In this document: in pieces, positions 8,298-18,139 of the stretch
How positions within the stretch are numbered: the first letter of the stretch is position 1
Layout: each line of letters starts with the position of its first letter
The notes under the pieces: model-generated
Seen by the model: the letters and a program-made list of their open reading frames with translations, nothing else
Told to the model about the DNA's origin: nothing
The model's database searches: none
Source: Butyrivibrio fibrisolvens
GTDB lineage: Bacteria > Bacillota > Clostridia > Lachnospirales > Lachnospiraceae
Length of the DNA: 64,000 nt
Direction: 5' to 3'
Assembly (NCBI RefSeq): GCF_037113525.1
Contig: NZ_CP146963.1
Coordinates: forward strand, 1,116,001-1,180,000
Made by a program: the position numbers and the translations under genes

Positions 8298-10342
8298 TTA
8301 GAATCGGGATGATCATCGGCGACCGCTATGAGATCCAGGAAAAGATCGGAACTGGCGGAATGTCCGATGTATATAGAGCGCTTGATCATAAATTAAACCG
8401 TCCTGTTGCAGTTAAAGTACTGAAGCAGGAATTTTCAGAAAATCAGAATTTTGTACAGAAGTTTCGTTCTGAAGCTCAGGCTGCGGCCGGGCTGATGCAT
8501 CCAAATATAGTTAATGTCTACGATGTAGGCAATGATAAGGGAGTCTACTATTTCGTAATGGAGCTTGTAGACGGAATAACCCTTAAGAAGTATATAGAAA
8601 AGAAATCAAGACTTACAGTCAAAGAGGCTGTGAGTATAGGAATACAGGTTGCGATGGGACTTGATGCTGCTCACAAGAACAACATCGTTCATCGTGATAT
8701 CAAGCCGCAGAATATCATGATCAGTAAAGACGGTAAGGTTAAGGTTACTGATTTTGGTATTGCAAAGGCTGCTTCCAGTAACACAATTACATCCAATGTT
8801 ATGGGATCGGTTCATTACACTTCACCTGAACAGGCCAGAGGTGGTTTTTCTGATGCCAAGAGTGATATCTATTCACTGGGTGTAACTTTATTCGAGATGG
8901 TTACAGGACGTGTTCCTTTTAATGGCGATACAACTGTTGCTATTGCCATTAAGCATATTCAGGAACAGTTCCCTTCTCCGGCTACATATGCCCCAGACCT
9001 TCCAGTCAGCGTTGAGAAGATTATTCTTAAGTGCTGCCAGAAGTCTCCGGATCGTCGCTATCAGAATGCAACAGAGCTGATCAAAGATCTGAAGAGATCT
9101 CTCATCACACCTGATGAAGATTTCGTTGTTCTTGTTGATCCTGATGAAGAGGGAGCTACAAGAATAGCTTCTGATGAAGAGCAGAATATGATAAGGGGCG
9201 GTAATGCTCAGGGCGGTAAGACAGGTGAGATGCGTCTTAACGATACAGGCGTGATCGATCCTCCTGAACAGGATAAGAGACCCAGAAATAGTTATAACAA
9301 CAGAGATGCCCAGAATGGACCGGCGCCGCAGCGTCCTCAGAATGATAAGAACTATCGTGATGAGTACGATGAGGGTGACTATGTTTATGACAGATCCTAC
9401 AGATCAGGAAATAAGAGACGCAAGGATGTAAGACCAGATGATAACCTTGATAAGATCATGATCATCATGGCGGTAATAGCTGTAGCTCTTGTATTTATCA
9501 TCCTGATATTTATAGTAGGCGGCCATCTTGGACTTTTTGGAGGTTCTGATTCTGATAATCCATCTGCAGTATCATCTCAGGAGATGTCAGGTTCAGATGC
9601 ATCAGGAATAATAGTTCCCGATGTTGTCGGAATGTCCTATATTGAAGCTAAGACAACTCTTCAGGAGAAGGGTTTTAAAGTTGAAAAAGTCGACGATAAC
9701 ACAAGTGCTGAAGCTAAAAACGTAGTTGTAGCACAGTCACCTGACAAGGATACAAGACAGGCAAGCGGCTCAACAATTACCATCACAGTAAGTACCGGCG
9801 CACATATGAGCGCTTCAGATGCTTCTACAACAGGCGAGAGCACTAAAGAAGTAGAGATGCCTAATCTTATAGGCATGGATGAAGCTTCAGCAAGACTTAC
9901 ACTTGTAGAACTTGGCTTTTCAAACAGTAATGTTAATGTTGTGACTGTTAATAACAATGATACTTCACTTATTGATAAGGTTATTAACCAGAATCCTGCC
10001 AAGGGAACAAAGGTTTCTACAGATGCAGTCATCAACCTTGAGGTTTCTGTAGGCCCGGCTGCAACAGCAGCGTATGTATTTGTTGGTAATATAGATGCTC
10101 CGACTGAGAACTCATATTATACAAGCGGTGTTACAGTTAACATTACGATCACTGCTGCAGACGGAACACTTTTATATAGTTCAGCAACAAGTTCATTCCC
10201 TGTTTCTGTAGTACAGAATCAGAATCAGGCATATACGAAATCATCAACAGCAACTCTGGAGATGAGTTTTGTAGTAAATACAGAATCAGGAGCGGTGACA
10301 CAGTCAGTTACAAGAACAGTTTCACTAACTCAGATGCAATAA
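8294..10342 (+). CDS. prkC: PASTA-domain Ser/Thr protein kinase (PrkC/PknB type)
   Basis: Membrane kinase that senses cell-wall muropeptides in related bacteria. The cytoplasmic Hanks-type kinase (residues ~8-275) has GTGGMSDVY, VAVKVLK, HRDIKPQN, DFGIAKA and TSPEQARG. A polar linker (~280-385) follows, then one transmembrane helix (about residues 390-412). Outside are two PASTA repeats beginning IVPDVVGMSYIEA and VEMPNLIGMDEAS, and a C-terminal beta-rich tail of ~95 residues rich in Thr, Ser and Val. Family members often have three or four PASTA units, so two plus a non-PASTA tail is a variant. It overlaps the phosphatase gene, the classic kinase/phosphatase pair. Confidence 0.95.
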   Translation: MIRIGMIIGDRYEIQEKIGTGGMSDVYRALDHKLNRPVAVKVLKQEFSENQNFVQKFRSEAQAAAGLMHPNIVNVYDVGNDKGVYYFVMELVDGITLKKYIEKKSRLTVKEAVSIGIQVAMGLDAAHKNNIVHRDIKPQNIMISKDGKVKVTDFGIAKAASSNTITSNVMGSVHYTSPEQARGGFSDAKSDIYSLGVTLFEMVTGRVPFNGDTTVAIAIKHIQEQFPSPATYAPDLPVSVEKIILKCCQKSPDRRYQNATELIKDLKRSLITPDEDFVVLVDPDEEGATRIASDEEQNMIRGGNAQGGKTGEMRLNDTGVIDPPEQDKRPRNSYNNRDAQNGPAPQRPQNDKNYRDEYDEGDYVYDRSYRSGNKRRKDVRPDDNLDKIMIIMAVIAVALVFIILIFIVGGHLGLFGGSDSDNPSAVSSQEMSGSDASGIIVPDVVGMSYIEAKTTLQEKGFKVEKVDDNTSAEAKNVVVAQSPDKDTRQASGSTITITVSTGAHMSASDASTTGESTKEVEMPNLIGMDEASARLTLVELGFSNSNVNVVTVNNNDTSLIDKVINQNPAKGTKVSTDAVINLEVSVGPAATAAYVFVGNIDAPTENSYYTSGVTVNITITAADGTLLYSSATSSFPVSVVQNQNQAYTKSSTATLEMSFVVNTESGAVTQSVTRTVSLTQMQ

Positions 10343-10350
10343 AAACAAGT

Positions 10351-10380
10351 TACCATAGCTATCAGCTATGGTAATTTTCT
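10351..10380 (+). terminator. Hairpin after the PASTA kinase gene
   Basis: Perfect 10-base stem TTACCATAGC / GCTATGGTAA with loop TATCA (10351-10375), followed by TTTTC. It sits 8 bases after the kinase stop and ~30 bases before rsgA. The short T-run suggests a weak or partial terminator that may lower rsgA expression. Confidence 0.7.
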
Positions 10381-10407
10381 GCCTTCAAAAAGGCATATGG
10401 AGAATTG

Positions 10408-11325
10408 ATGCAGGGTAAGATAATTAAAGGAATAGCAGGTTTTTATTATATTGATACGCCATCCGGCAAACTATACGAATGCAGAGCCAAGGGAATCTTC
10501 AGGCAGCAGAAGATAAAGCCCCTTGTAGGCGATGATGTTATTATGGATGTCGTATCAGAAGATGATGCTACCGGCAATGTATCTGAAGTCCTGCCACGCA
10601 AGAATGAGCTTATAAGACCGCCTGTAGCCAACGTAGACCAGGCTCTTATCATATTTGCAATAGTTCATCCAAATCCGTCTTACAACCTTCTGGACAGATT
10701 CCTTATCATGATGAAGCAGCAAAACCTCCCTGTTGTCATATGCTTTAATAAGCAGGACATAGCAGGCGAAGAAGAGCAGAGAGAGCTTGAAGAAACCTAC
10801 GAAAAGTGTGGATATAAGGTTCTTTTCATAAGTGTTGCCAATGGAAATGGAATAGATGAACTGAAGAGTCTTTTGAAAGGTAAGACAACAGTACTTGCAG
10901 GCCCAAGTGGAGTAGGTAAGTCATCTCTTATTAACCTTTTGCATCCTAAGGCTCAGATGGAGACAGGCGAGCTCTCAAGGAAGATAGAACGTGGTAAGAA
11001 TACCACAAGGCATTCCGAACTCTTTCATGTCGAAGGACTTGGACCAGATACCTATATCATGGATACTCCGGGATTTACATCCCTTTATCTTAAAGATGTC
11101 ACAATAAGAGACCTTCCTTTGTATTATCCGGAATTCGAGATGTATGAACCCGAATGCAGATTCGGCGGATGCTCTCACATTACGGAACCTGACTGCGGTG
11201 TCAAAAAGGCGGTTATGGAAGGCCATATATCACATATCAGATACGAGAACTATAAAGTTCTTTATGAAGATCTTAAAAATGCCAAACCCGTTTATGGCAA
11301 AAAAGAAGGAAGAAAACCTATGTAA
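10408..11325 (+). CDS. rsgA: Ribosome small subunit-dependent GTPase RsgA
   Basis: Circularly permuted GTPase acting late in 30S ribosome assembly. Order seen: an N-terminal OB fold (MQGKIIKGIAGFYYID), then G4 NKQD, then G1 GPSGVGKSS, G3 DTPG, and the C-terminal zinc region with CRFGGCSH and a downstream Cys. The permuted motif order is the family signature. TTG 10405 is in frame, but ATG 10408 is better spaced from GGAG at 10399-10402; product 305 residues. It closes the housekeeping run. Confidence 0.95.
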   Translation: MQGKIIKGIAGFYYIDTPSGKLYECRAKGIFRQQKIKPLVGDDVIMDVVSEDDATGNVSEVLPRKNELIRPPVANVDQALIIFAIVHPNPSYNLLDRFLIMMKQQNLPVVICFNKQDIAGEEEQRELEETYEKCGYKVLFISVANGNGIDELKSLLKGKTTVLAGPSGVGKSSLINLLHPKAQMETGELSRKIERGKNTTRHSELFHVEGLGPDTYIMDTPGFTSLYLKDVTIRDLPLYYPEFEMYEPECRFGGCSHITEPDCGVKKAVMEGHISHIRYENYKVLYEDLKNAKPVYGKKEGRKPM

Positions 11326-11390
11326 ACAGGTATGACTTTTGTCACTTCGTTCTAAAAGTCAAGGCAGGTCATAAGTATATTTTGAGCGCA

Positions 11391-11425
11391 AAAAAGTCCG
11401 AAGTACATATACCTCGGACTTTTTT
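11391..11425. terminator. Bidirectional rho-independent terminator
   Basis: AAAAAGTCCGA (11391-11401) pairs with TCGGACTTTTT (11414-11424), with A-run and T-run on the two sides. It lies between convergent rsgA (+) and the histidine kinase gene (-) and can serve both. Confidence 0.88.
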
Positions 11426-11441
11426 ATATTACAAATACATG

Positions 11442-12653
11442 TTACTTATGACAGATGAGTAAAGGAAGCTTGACTTTAAAAGTAATTACATCCGCATCAC
11501 TTTCTGCCCATATATCACCGCCGTGCTGGGTTATGATCTGCCTGGCTATAGAAAGCCCCAGACCATAACTTCCATTATGAGATCTGGATGAGTCAGTTCT
11601 GTAGAATCTTGTAAAAATAGCTTTCAGCTCCCTGTCAGTGAGCGCATCTCCCTTATTTGATACAGATAAAAGAACAGTAGCAGGATTTTGCTTTGACAGC
11701 TTTATCTCGATATTTGAGCCGTCGTGTGCATATTTGCCGGCATTATCTAAAAGGATATCTACAACTTCACGAAGCTTACTCATATCGCCTTTGACGTAAA
11801 GATTTTCGTCCACAGCTGTTTCAAGCAAATGCCCTCTTTCATAAAGTTCAACCTCCATAACAAGAGATTCATCAGTTACGAGGCTGGACAGATCAACAGT
11901 TACAAAGTTTTCTTTTGGTATACCTCTGTCAATACGAGCAAGATCCAGAAGATGCATTATCAGAGTCTTCATCTGTGAAGATTCCGTTAGTATATTAGAA
12001 ATATACTTTTTCTGTGTATCAGTTTTAGTGGTTTCTTTATTCAAAAGCTCTGCATTTGTAAGTATGACTGTAAGCGGAGTCTTAAGCTCATGTGAAGCGT
12101 CTGCGATAAACTGCTTTTGCCTGTTCCATGCAAACTCTATCGGCTTAACGATCCATCTGGAAAGATAGATAGTCAGTAAGGTTACAACAGCCATGGACAC
12201 GGCGTACAGGATAATACAAGTCTTGAAAAGAGAGTAAGCATATAGCTCATCTTCTGTAGAATCTGATATCGCATACCATGTTCCATTAGCCTTCTCCGTG
12301 TAGTTGTAGTACAGATGCGATTTTTCAAGCAGCATATCATTTTCGCCATAGTGATCCTGACGAATCTCGCGATATATATTTTCAAGCTGAGTCCTGTTGT
12401 ACTCCATACTGAAATATCTGGTGATAGTACCAACACGGTTTACATAAAAAGCAGAATAGGTAAGCGAAGAAGGATTATCCCTGGGAGAAAGGATCTCTTC
12501 CGGTTTATCCAAAATAACATTAAGGGCAGTTGATGCATTACTTCTTGCCAGATTAAATTCCAAAACAGGAATACTGATAAAAAGGATTCCAAGTAAAACT
12601 GCCGAAATGGCTATCATTGTCAGAATGAATCTTTTTCTAAGTCGTTTGATCAT
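11442..12653 (-). CDS. Two-component sensor histidine kinase
   Basis: Membrane sensor kinase of the EnvZ/PhoR-like class. One N-terminal transmembrane helix (FILTMIAISAVLLGILFISI), an extracellular region of ~125 residues, a second helix near residue 160 (CIILYAVSMAVVTLLTIYL), then the phospho-acceptor box FIADASHELKTPLTV and ATPase motifs including LLDNAGKYA and GLGLSIARQI. An upstream in-frame start at 12683 would overlap the regulator gene; ATG 12653 has GAGG five bases before it and starts MIKRLRKRF, giving 403 residues. The signal is unknown. It follows the regulator gene after only 7 bases. Confidence 0.9.
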   Translation of the reverse strand: MIKRLRKRFILTMIAISAVLLGILFISIPVLEFNLARSNASTALNVILDKPEEILSPRDNPSSLTYSAFYVNRVGTITRYFSMEYNRTQLENIYREIRQDHYGENDMLLEKSHLYYNYTEKANGTWYAISDSTEDELYAYSLFKTCIILYAVSMAVVTLLTIYLSRWIVKPIEFAWNRQKQFIADASHELKTPLTVILTNAELLNKETTKTDTQKKYISNILTESSQMKTLIMHLLDLARIDRGIPKENFVTVDLSSLVTDESLVMEVELYERGHLLETAVDENLYVKGDMSKLREVVDILLDNAGKYAHDGSNIEIKLSKQNPATVLLSVSNKGDALTDRELKAIFTRFYRTDSSRSHNGSYGLGLSIARQIITQHGGDIWAESDADVITFKVKLPLLICHK

Positions 12654-12660
12654 ATAAACC

Positions 12661-13326
12661 TCAGAATTCCAGGTGATAACCAACGCCTCTTATAGCGCTG
12701 ATAGTTACTTTGCTTCCAAGCTTTTTGAGCTTCTTACGAAGAAATGCAACATAAACTTCAACATTATTCTCTATGGCTTCCGAATCATATCCCCAAACCT
12801 GATCAAGGATCCTTGACTTGGGAATATTGCTGCTTCCTGCCTGCATAAGAAGGCGAAGAACATCGAATTCCTTAGAAGAAAGCCTTATGCTTTCAGCGCC
12901 GCAGGACATGCTGATACCTGCAAGGTCAAGCCTTAGATCTCCAAATGTTATTTCATCTACCTGATCCTTCTGACGTCTTGTAAGAGCATGGATGCAGGCT
13001 ATAAGCTCTCTTGATTCAAAGGGCTTTGTAAGATAATAGTCAGCGCCGCTGTCGAGCCCTTTTACACGGTCATCAAGATCAGCCTTGGCAGTCAGCATCA
13101 GGATCGGAGTGCCGTTGTGTTCACGCCTTAAGGTGGCAGCCACTTCAAAGCCGTTTATTTTGGGCAGCATTACGTCCAGTACGATAAGGTCATAAATATT
13201 AAGGCGTGCTTTATCCAGGCCTTCTACGCCGTCATAAGCCGCCTCAGCTTCATATTTATTGGATTTAAGAAGGTCCACGATAGAATCAGCCAGAATCTTT
13301 TCATCCTCAACAACAAGAATTCGCAT
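12661..13326 (-). CDS. OmpR-family response regulator
   Basis: Receiver domain (residues 1-115) with the phosphorylation site in LIVLDVMLPK and the conserved Lys in LTKPF, followed by an OmpR/PhoB winged-helix domain ending in TISAIRGVGYHLEF. An in-frame GTG lies at 13338, but ATG 13326 has GGAG six bases upstream and begins with the receiver strand MRILVVEDE; product 221 residues. Partner of the kinase encoded immediately downstream. Targets are unknown; the divergent secreted-protein genes at 13.5-15.4 kb are candidates by position only. Confidence 0.92.
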   Translation of the reverse strand: MRILVVEDEKILADSIVDLLKSNKYEAEAAYDGVEGLDKARLNIYDLIVLDVMLPKINGFEVAATLRREHNGTPILMLTAKADLDDRVKGLDSGADYYLTKPFESRELIACIHALTRRQKDQVDEITFGDLRLDLAGISMSCGAESIRLSSKEFDVLRLLMQAGSSNIPKSRILDQVWGYDSEAIENNVEVYVAFLRKKLKKLGSKVTISAIRGVGYHLEF

Positions 13327-13505
13327 AATAGTCTCCACTGAAAAAGTTTTGATGTCTTTAATATTTCTATATTTTCTAATATATCATAGGATTCTGAAAA
13401 ATTACTGAAATCGTAAATTATTCACCTTTTTCATCCGATAAAGAACTAGATGGGTAGTACACCATGTTTATTAGGCATGAGTTGTTTTGGAGGTAAGAGG
13501 TCTTT

Positions 13506-14339
13506 ATGAAAAAATCTATTGCTAAAAAATCAGTATCACTAATGATCGTTGCAGTATTCACAGTTCTTATGTTTTTTACCACCACATCTTTTGATAGCCG
13601 TGCTGAAGATCCCTATGAGATACTTCTTTCTGCAACAACGGTATATAACGGTGTCGATTACAGCGCAGAGTACGATGCCTACTGCTATTACATGAACTAT
13701 GCAGACCTTCGGGCAGCATTCGGAATGGATCCAAATGCGCTTATCATGCACTATGCACTTTATGGAAGATATGAAGGAAGAATAGCAAACAGACTTATTT
13801 CCTCCGAAGAAGTAGTAGTGCCCTCCGGAGACAGCACGGTTACTGTCATTGAGATAACCCAGCATGATAACGGAGGAATGACGGCCAAGCAGGAACAGAT
13901 AGCAAGAAACAAGGCTTCCCAGATCGCAACTGAGATCAAAAAGGCAGCAGGAAACTATACTCCCAAGAAAGGTACAGGAGTAGAAATCCTTGAATGTGCC
14001 TATGCAGCAGGAATCGTTCAGGCATATTGCAATGATGGAACCTATACAACTCAGGGCAAGAATTATCGTACTGCTTATGGCGTGTTTGTAGCACGTGAAT
14101 ACTCAAGTGAAGGCGCAACAAGAGCCCTCGGACTTATCCTTGACTACCTGGGAATCCGCTGGGAACACGCTAATATCGGAACCTATGCAGATCAGTGGTG
14201 CAGAGTTATAGCTGACGGACAGGAAGGCTACGCAGACGGCGTTAACGGCGTGGCAGGATACGGCAAGAGTTCCCTTGAAGGCGGCAACGGTAAAGAAATC
14301 AGTTATGCAGATGTAAGAGAGATGTTCAGCGTATATTGA
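13506..14339 (+). CDS. Exported protein with transglutaminase-like fold lacking catalytic residues
   Basis: Signal peptide at residues 1-31 (MKKSIAKK, hydrophobic core, cleavage near SRAED). Residues ~48-98 match a short repeat common in clostridial secreted proteins (YDAYCYYMNYADLRAAFG ... HYALYGRYEGR). The C-terminal ~130 residues resemble a transglutaminase-like core by eye: NYRTAYGVF where the catalytic Cys is expected (Ala here), DYLGIRWEH, ADQWCRV at the usual His position (Asp here), and GYADG with an Asp. If the fold call is right, it is a pseudoenzyme, perhaps a binding module. It is followed closely by another protein of the same kind. Confidence 0.6.
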   Translation: MKKSIAKKSVSLMIVAVFTVLMFFTTTSFDSRAEDPYEILLSATTVYNGVDYSAEYDAYCYYMNYADLRAAFGMDPNALIMHYALYGRYEGRIANRLISSEEVVVPSGDSTVTVIEITQHDNGGMTAKQEQIARNKASQIATEIKKAAGNYTPKKGTGVEILECAYAAGIVQAYCNDGTYTTQGKNYRTAYGVFVAREYSSEGATRALGLILDYLGIRWEHANIGTYADQWCRVIADGQEGYADGVNGVAGYGKSSLEGGNGKEISYADVREMFSVY

Positions 14340-14341
14340 TC

Positions 14342-15358
14342 ATGAATAAGGATTATCTTCTGACAATGAGAAAAAAGATATGTATACTAAATAAGACTTT
14401 TGCAAGAAAAGCCGCGGTAGTAATACTTGCGGCTATTCTTGCTGTTTTAAGCATACCTACACGCTCATTTGCAGAAGAGCTTACATCCATCAATGTTAAT
14501 ACCTTCGAGAATGCTGACAGGATCACATCTCTTCATATAGGCAAAAATGTAAAAGAGATATCCAGCAACTCTTTTGTCAACATGTTCAACCTGAAAGAAA
14601 TAACAGTAAGTTCAAATAACCGCTATTTCTCATCCTATGACGGATGCCTTTATGACAAGAACATCAATACCCTTCTGTGCTTCCCTCAGGCAAGAAACTC
14701 TGCATACATCCCGGATTCTGTCGTAGCCATAGGTCAGCATGCCCTTGACGGCGTAGAAACGGACCTTAAGAAGCAGATAGAAGCTACTATCGCCTACAAT
14801 AGTGAAGCTGGTGGCGAGGAAAAAGATATTACGACTCCCCACCTTGTTCATACTGCAAACGGAATCATGTGGGATGATGGAAAGGGCAACATTGTATCAG
14901 TTAATGACGGCCTCCTTCTTGTTGTTGCACAGTTTGTAGAAGATAATACCAAGAGTGGCATGAGACAAAATGAACAGCTAAAGAGCTGCTACGACAGCCT
15001 TATGGAAAATGTCGAATATACTGACTATTTCTATTCACCGGCAGGAGACTGGACAAGGGAAAAGGCACTGTCTACCCTTTCTTCAAAGTCAGGGGATTCT
15101 TATGGCTTTGCTGCAGCCTTTGCCTATATAGCTGCCAGCCTTGGATATAAGTCAAGAGTCATGGTAGGAATCATTACAGACAGCGAAGGGAAGAGTCAGG
15201 CAGCGGCCTGGGTACAGGTCGAAATTGACGGCACATTCTATGTGTTTGACCCTGCCATGGAAAAAAATCTTGGGTCAGACTGCTATAAAATCCCCATCGG
15301 ATCTAGCGTTGACGGAATTACGCGTACAAATAATGCGTCTTATACAGTTGTTTTTTGA
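14342..15358 (+). CDS. Exported leucine-rich-repeat protein with inactive transglutaminase-like domain
   Basis: Signal peptide ending near SFAEE. Residues ~55-135 form BspA-type leucine-rich repeats (ITSLHIGKNVKEISSNSF, then FNLKEITVSSNN, then AYIPDSVVAIGQHAL). The C-terminal half (~200-335) resembles a transglutaminase-like domain: GDSYGFAAAFAYIAASLGY in place of the Cys region, AAAWVQVEI where His is expected, and FYVFDPAM with the conserved Asp. Cys and His are both absent. Start: TTG 14336 and ATG 14342 are in frame; an ATG at 14366 (MRKKICIL) would also give a normal signal peptide, and no clear ribosome site decides. It probably shares a transcript with the preceding gene. Confidence 0.62.
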   Translation: MNKDYLLTMRKKICILNKTFARKAAVVILAAILAVLSIPTRSFAEELTSINVNTFENADRITSLHIGKNVKEISSNSFVNMFNLKEITVSSNNRYFSSYDGCLYDKNINTLLCFPQARNSAYIPDSVVAIGQHALDGVETDLKKQIEATIAYNSEAGGEEKDITTPHLVHTANGIMWDDGKGNIVSVNDGLLLVVAQFVEDNTKSGMRQNEQLKSCYDSLMENVEYTDYFYSPAGDWTREKALSTLSSKSGDSYGFAAAFAYIAASLGYKSRVMVGIITDSEGKSQAAAWVQVEIDGTFYVFDPAMEKNLGSDCYKIPIGSSVDGITRTNNASYTVVF

Positions 15359-15440
15359 ATAAATACTCTAGCTATTTTGCTGAAGAATCCTCTATTATAT
15401 AATAAGAATTAGGAAATATTTCTCAAATTAAATTAAGGTA

Positions 15441-15470
15441 TTGACTATACTGCGTATTTTGAGATATTCT
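15441..15470 (+). promoter_or_regulatory. Candidate promoter of udk
   Basis: TTGACT at 15441-15446 and TATTCT at 15465-15470, separated by 18 bases, about 50 bases before the udk start. Read by eye. Confidence 0.5.
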
Positions 15471-15521
15471 GTATCACGATGATTTTTTCTGGTCATCAGC
15501 TTTTTTCAGGAGGAATTTAAG

Positions 15522-16145
15522 ATGTCTAAGACACCATTTATCATAGGAATCGCTGGAGGAACCGGTTCAGGAAAGTCCACTTTTACCAACAGACTTAAAG
15601 ATATATTCAAAGATCAGGTAACAGTCCTGTATTACGATAACTACTACAAGGCTCATAATGACCTTCCATTTGAAGAAAGAAAGAAGATCAATTATGACCA
15701 TCCCGATGCATTTGAAACAGAACTTCTTCTTGAGCACCTCAAAATGCTCAAAGCAGGTAAGTCAATAGAATGTCCTGTTTACGATTACAAACAGCACAAC
15801 CGTACAGATGAAGTTACTATCGTAGAGCCTAGAGATATCATCCTTCTTGAAGGCATTTTAGTACTTGCTGATTCACGTCTTCGCGATCAGATGGATATCA
15901 AGATCTTCGTAGAAGCAGATGCCGATGAGAGAATCCTTCGCCGTGTAGTACGTGACGTTAAGGAAAGAGGCAGAGATATAGACAACATCGTAGAGCAGTA
16001 TCTTACAACAGTTAAGCCCATGCATTATCTCTATGTTGAGCCTACAAGAGTCTATGCAGATCTTGTAATCAACAGCGGAATGAATGACATGGCCCTTGAT
16101 GTTATGGCGACCAAGATCAATTCACTTATTGAATGTAAGAACTGA
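15522..16145 (+). CDS. udk: Uridine kinase
   Basis: Phosphorylates uridine and cytidine in pyrimidine salvage. P-loop GGTGSGKST near residues 11-19, YYDNYYKAH, DHPDAFE, and the lid-type RRVVRDVKERGRD are all present. The 207-residue length is typical. ATG 15522 follows CAGGAGG. Single-gene unit with its own promoter candidate and terminator. Confidence 0.94.
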   Translation: MSKTPFIIGIAGGTGSGKSTFTNRLKDIFKDQVTVLYYDNYYKAHNDLPFEERKKINYDHPDAFETELLLEHLKMLKAGKSIECPVYDYKQHNRTDEVTIVEPRDIILLEGILVLADSRLRDQMDIKIFVEADADERILRRVVRDVKERGRDIDNIVEQYLTTVKPMHYLYVEPTRVYADLVINSGMNDMALDVMATKINSLIECKN

Positions 16146-16200
16146 TATGTTATATATATATGACTTTTTGTCGTTTTGTTCCCCGATTAATACTATTTAT

Positions 16201-16228
16201 AAGCCGGTGCGATGCATCGGCTTTTTAT
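16201..16228 (+). terminator. Terminator after udk
   Basis: AAGCCGGTGC / GCATCGGCTT stem (one G-T pair, loop GAT) followed by TTTTTATT. Confidence 0.85.
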
Positions 16229-16299
16229 TATGGGCCAGATAAATTATACATGTGCTATAATACTTGAAGCAGTGTTAATCCATTTTATGATCTCAGAAT

Positions 16300-18099
16300 A
16301 TGAAATTTTTTAATAAGGGTAATATTCAAAAACAGCTATTACACATATACATTATCGCAGGATTAGTGCCAATTGGAATAATTGGTACTATTTTGCTTGT
16401 AAGCACATTCTCCATGTTCATGGGATATAACAGAAATCTCTTAGAGTCTTATGGGCAAAGAGTCTCTACAACCCTTTTTGAAATTACAACCCAGGCTTTT
16501 AATATCTCTGAGAAGTTTACTTATAGTGAAGATGTCTGGAATATCCTTTCTCATGATTATCGGGATATTGATGAAGAGAAGAATACAATTGACAAGATCG
16601 ACATAATAGAAAGCTTTAACTATGAATATACTGCTATAGAGAGCGTGGAAATCTATTCGGATAACCCAAGTATCAGAGATTACAAGGAATTTTATCTGGC
16701 TACAGATGATATCAAAGGATCTGAATGGTACAAAAAAGCCATAACTCAGAAGGCAGCCTTCTGGAGAGGACTTTCAAGACAGGACAAAAATGGCATAACC
16801 TACTACAACATCTGTCTTATAAGGCAGATACCTCTTGTTGATTCCAAATATAATGCAGTCCTTATCATAAGACTGAGCGACAACTATTTTAAGACAAGGC
16901 TCAGAGAGCAGCAGTATGAAGTTGCTATCTCGGTTAATGACGGGACGATTTCTTTTAGTTCTGACAATTCAAGCTATGGCGACAGCCTATACGACATTGT
17001 CCCCGTTGATCATGCCAACAAACACTATACCTATAATGGCATGCAAATGCTGGGCGGGACCTTTACAATGTTAAATTGTAACACCCTTTCGGCCTACAGG
17101 GCTGATTCAGTATTTTATATAACCACTCTGGATCATAATTCAGTAAAAAGAGTAATTCTTATCATTTTCTTTATAGTCGTGATCCTGTTAGTTGCGCTTA
17201 TCGTTCCTTATGAGATATTAAGGATCTTTTCAAAATATTTTGCAGGCAGAGTCAAGATGCTTAAAAGCTCTATGCACAAGGTTTCAAGCGGAGAATATGA
17301 TATTCCGCCTTCACTTAATGGTGAAGATGAGATATCAGAAGCATTTTCAGACCTGGTAGTCACAGCCCATGAGATCAAGCAAAAGAATGCGCAGATGTAT
17401 AAAGCTGAGCTTGATAAAAAAGAGCTCTTGAGCAGGCAAAGCGAGATGGAGCTTAAGATGCTCACAAGCCAGATCAATCCTCACTTTTTGTATAACACAC
17501 TTGAAACCATAAGAATGAAGGCTGTTACAGCCAAAGATAAAGAAGTTGCAGGCGCCATCAAAACCCTTGGCAAGATGCTGAGATTCGTTCTTGATAAAGG
17601 TAATTCTGAAGAAGTCAGCCTTGCAAACTCCATTGACCATGTAGAAAATTATCTTTCGATCCAGAAAATGAGATTTGGAGATAAGATCAACTATGAAATA
17701 AGTATAGATGAATCGATAGATACATATAAGGTAACAACGCTTCCACTTATAATCCAGCCACTTGTAGAAAATGCCATACAGCATGGCCTTAGGGAGAAGG
17801 ACGGCAAAGGCATCTTAAGAGTTGATATTACCAAAGTCATGCTGGGAGATAACAAGGAATATGAAGCTCTAAAGATCATGGTAACAGATAATGGAGGTGG
17901 TATGTCAGAAGGAAGGCTTGAAGAGCTTAAGGAAAGCATAAAGACTCCTTCAGATGATGGGCGCAGTATTGGAATAGCCAATGTATATAACAGAATAAGA
18001 CTTAAGTATGGTGATCCTTACGGAATGACGATAGATTCAGCGCAAGGTGCAGGAACCGTAATCAACTTATATGTTCCTGTACAAATCCGTAATAATTAA
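16300..18099 (+). CDS. YesM-type sensor histidine kinase
   Basis: Membrane kinase of the family that controls carbohydrate ABC transporters with YesN-type regulators. N-terminal transmembrane helix (residues ~14-36), an extracellular sensor of ~240 residues, a second helix (VILIIFFIVVILLVALIV, ~285-303), a HAMP-like segment, the His_kinase box LTSQINPHFLYNTLETIRM (phospho-acceptor His), and an ATPase domain with QPLVENAIQHG and DNGGGMS. ATG 16300 has only a weak ribosome site. A strong hairpin separates it from the transporter genes. The partner regulator is probably the YesN protein at 26.2 kb. Confidence 0.92.
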   Translation: MKFFNKGNIQKQLLHIYIIAGLVPIGIIGTILLVSTFSMFMGYNRNLLESYGQRVSTTLFEITTQAFNISEKFTYSEDVWNILSHDYRDIDEEKNTIDKIDIIESFNYEYTAIESVEIYSDNPSIRDYKEFYLATDDIKGSEWYKKAITQKAAFWRGLSRQDKNGITYYNICLIRQIPLVDSKYNAVLIIRLSDNYFKTRLREQQYEVAISVNDGTISFSSDNSSYGDSLYDIVPVDHANKHYTYNGMQMLGGTFTMLNCNTLSAYRADSVFYITTLDHNSVKRVILIIFFIVVILLVALIVPYEILRIFSKYFAGRVKMLKSSMHKVSSGEYDIPPSLNGEDEISEAFSDLVVTAHEIKQKNAQMYKAELDKKELLSRQSEMELKMLTSQINPHFLYNTLETIRMKAVTAKDKEVAGAIKTLGKMLRFVLDKGNSEEVSLANSIDHVENYLSIQKMRFGDKINYEISIDESIDTYKVTTLPLIIQPLVENAIQHGLREKDGKGILRVDITKVMLGDNKEYEALKIMVTDNGGGMSEGRLEELKESIKTPSDDGRSIGIANVYNRIRLKYGDPYGMTIDSAQGAGTVINLYVPVQIRNN

Positions 18100-18139
18100 A
18101 TGGATGTTTAATTATTACCGTACTTTTTGTTAAATAGTT

